Source of the DNA: Ignelater luminosus
Taxonomy: Eukaryota > Arthropoda > Insecta > Coleoptera > Elateridae
Assembly (NCBI GenBank): GCA_011009095.1
Contig: VTPC01090038.1
Span: 124,001 to 188,000 of the forward strand
Direction: 5' to 3'
Length of the DNA: 64,000 nucleotides
Of the stretch, positions 63,621 to 64,000 are shown piece by piece. The position numbers and the translations under genes are program-made. Below the pieces are notes generated by a model. The model searched no databases, was not told the DNA's origin, and saw only the letters and a list, made by a program, of their open reading frames with translations. Positions within the stretch are counted from its first letter, which is position 1, and every line of letters begins with the position of its first letter.

Positions 63621-63845
63621 CCCTGAAAACAATGCGAAGTTTTTTACACCATAGTTAAAGAGAATTTTTGAGACCTTGGCAAGAACACAGTATTAGCGAA
63701 AACAATAAAGCAATGAAAACCTAGAAACACCAAGATTCTAACAAACTGCAGTACCTATCCAATCGATTGATACCACTACCTCTTTGATTTAAATTGCTAA
63801 AGAAAGACTTAGTTATGCGATTATGAAGACGCGAATTATTATCAT

Positions 63846-63925
63846 CGTCTGAGGGGGCAAAGTGACAAGTCAGGGGGGAGCTGAGTTCCACTTAGCCTCC
63901 TTTAGCTACGGTTGTGGCTTATATT
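63846..63925 (-). mobile_element. Probable degenerate hAT-like terminus
   Basis: Read on the minus strand the end gives CCGTAGCTAAAGGAGGCTAA, then CTCAGCTCCCCCCTGA. This resembles the ends of many insect hAT elements (GTAGCTAGGGGGGGCT followed by CTCAGCCCCCC). Only this terminus is visible. The body would lie to the left, where no transposase piece was found, so it may be a non-autonomous or solo end. Confidence 0.4.
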
Positions 63926-64000
63926 TTTAACTTTCAGTTGTAATTAGATTTTGGGTTCGGAACTATACTGTTGTATAAAGACTAGCAAGGTTGCTCAAAA

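Noticed and set aside
1-64000. CRISPR arrays, rRNA, tRNA, bacterial operons and prophage.
   Set aside because: No regularly spaced direct repeats, no recognisable RNA genes and no dense coding; composition and transposons are those of an insect nuclear genome.

Overview
The window looks like about 64 kb of an AT-rich insect nuclear genome. It has long gene-free stretches, no bacterial-style gene packing, no open frame longer than 157 codons, and decayed DNA transposons of types common in insects (hAT elements with ZMYM1-like transposase, mariner, LINE scraps). A hemipteroid or other insect with a large genome is plausible, but no host gene was found that could confirm the lineage. I see no credible complete host protein-coding gene, rRNA, tRNA or CRISPR array. 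The window is best read as a gene desert or the inside of a very long intron.

Layout. 1-2.3 kb: a decayed 1.7 kb hAT element (439-2172) with ZMYM1-like transposase pieces, followed by a short, unusually GC-rich open frame (2173-2301) that I cannot name. 2.63-2.99 kb: a cluster of GGACGTCC-type words. 8.05-8.17 kb: a LINE reverse-transcriptase scrap. 8.92-10.10 kb: a non-autonomous hAT element with a perfect 8-bp target duplication, containing the first coding piece of a ZMYM1-like transposase and an antisense LINE fragment. 16.87-17.05 and 17.75-17.88 kb: two small inverted-repeat elements. 18-44 kb: mostly AT-rich DNA with microsatellites, an 84-bp tandem duplication and a few blocks of higher complexity that could be enhancers. 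44.6-45.4 kb: an antisense relic of a second Tc1/mariner-superfamily transposase. 46.4-48.2 kb: a broken mariner whose 5' leader was split by a 777-bp hAT-type MITE with a perfect 8-bp duplication. 49.5-50.8 kb: a long block rich in homeodomain-like words, the best candidate regulatory region. 51.9-52.1 and 63.2-63.9 kb: GC-richer blocks of probable repeat origin.

The window shows repeated insertion of DNA transposons into one another rather than genes acting together. The best-supported events are the hAT MITE inside the mariner and the LINE fragment inside the second hAT element. The regulatory-element calls rest on base composition and word content only, and need cross-species comparison. 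No undescribed biological system is convincingly visible.
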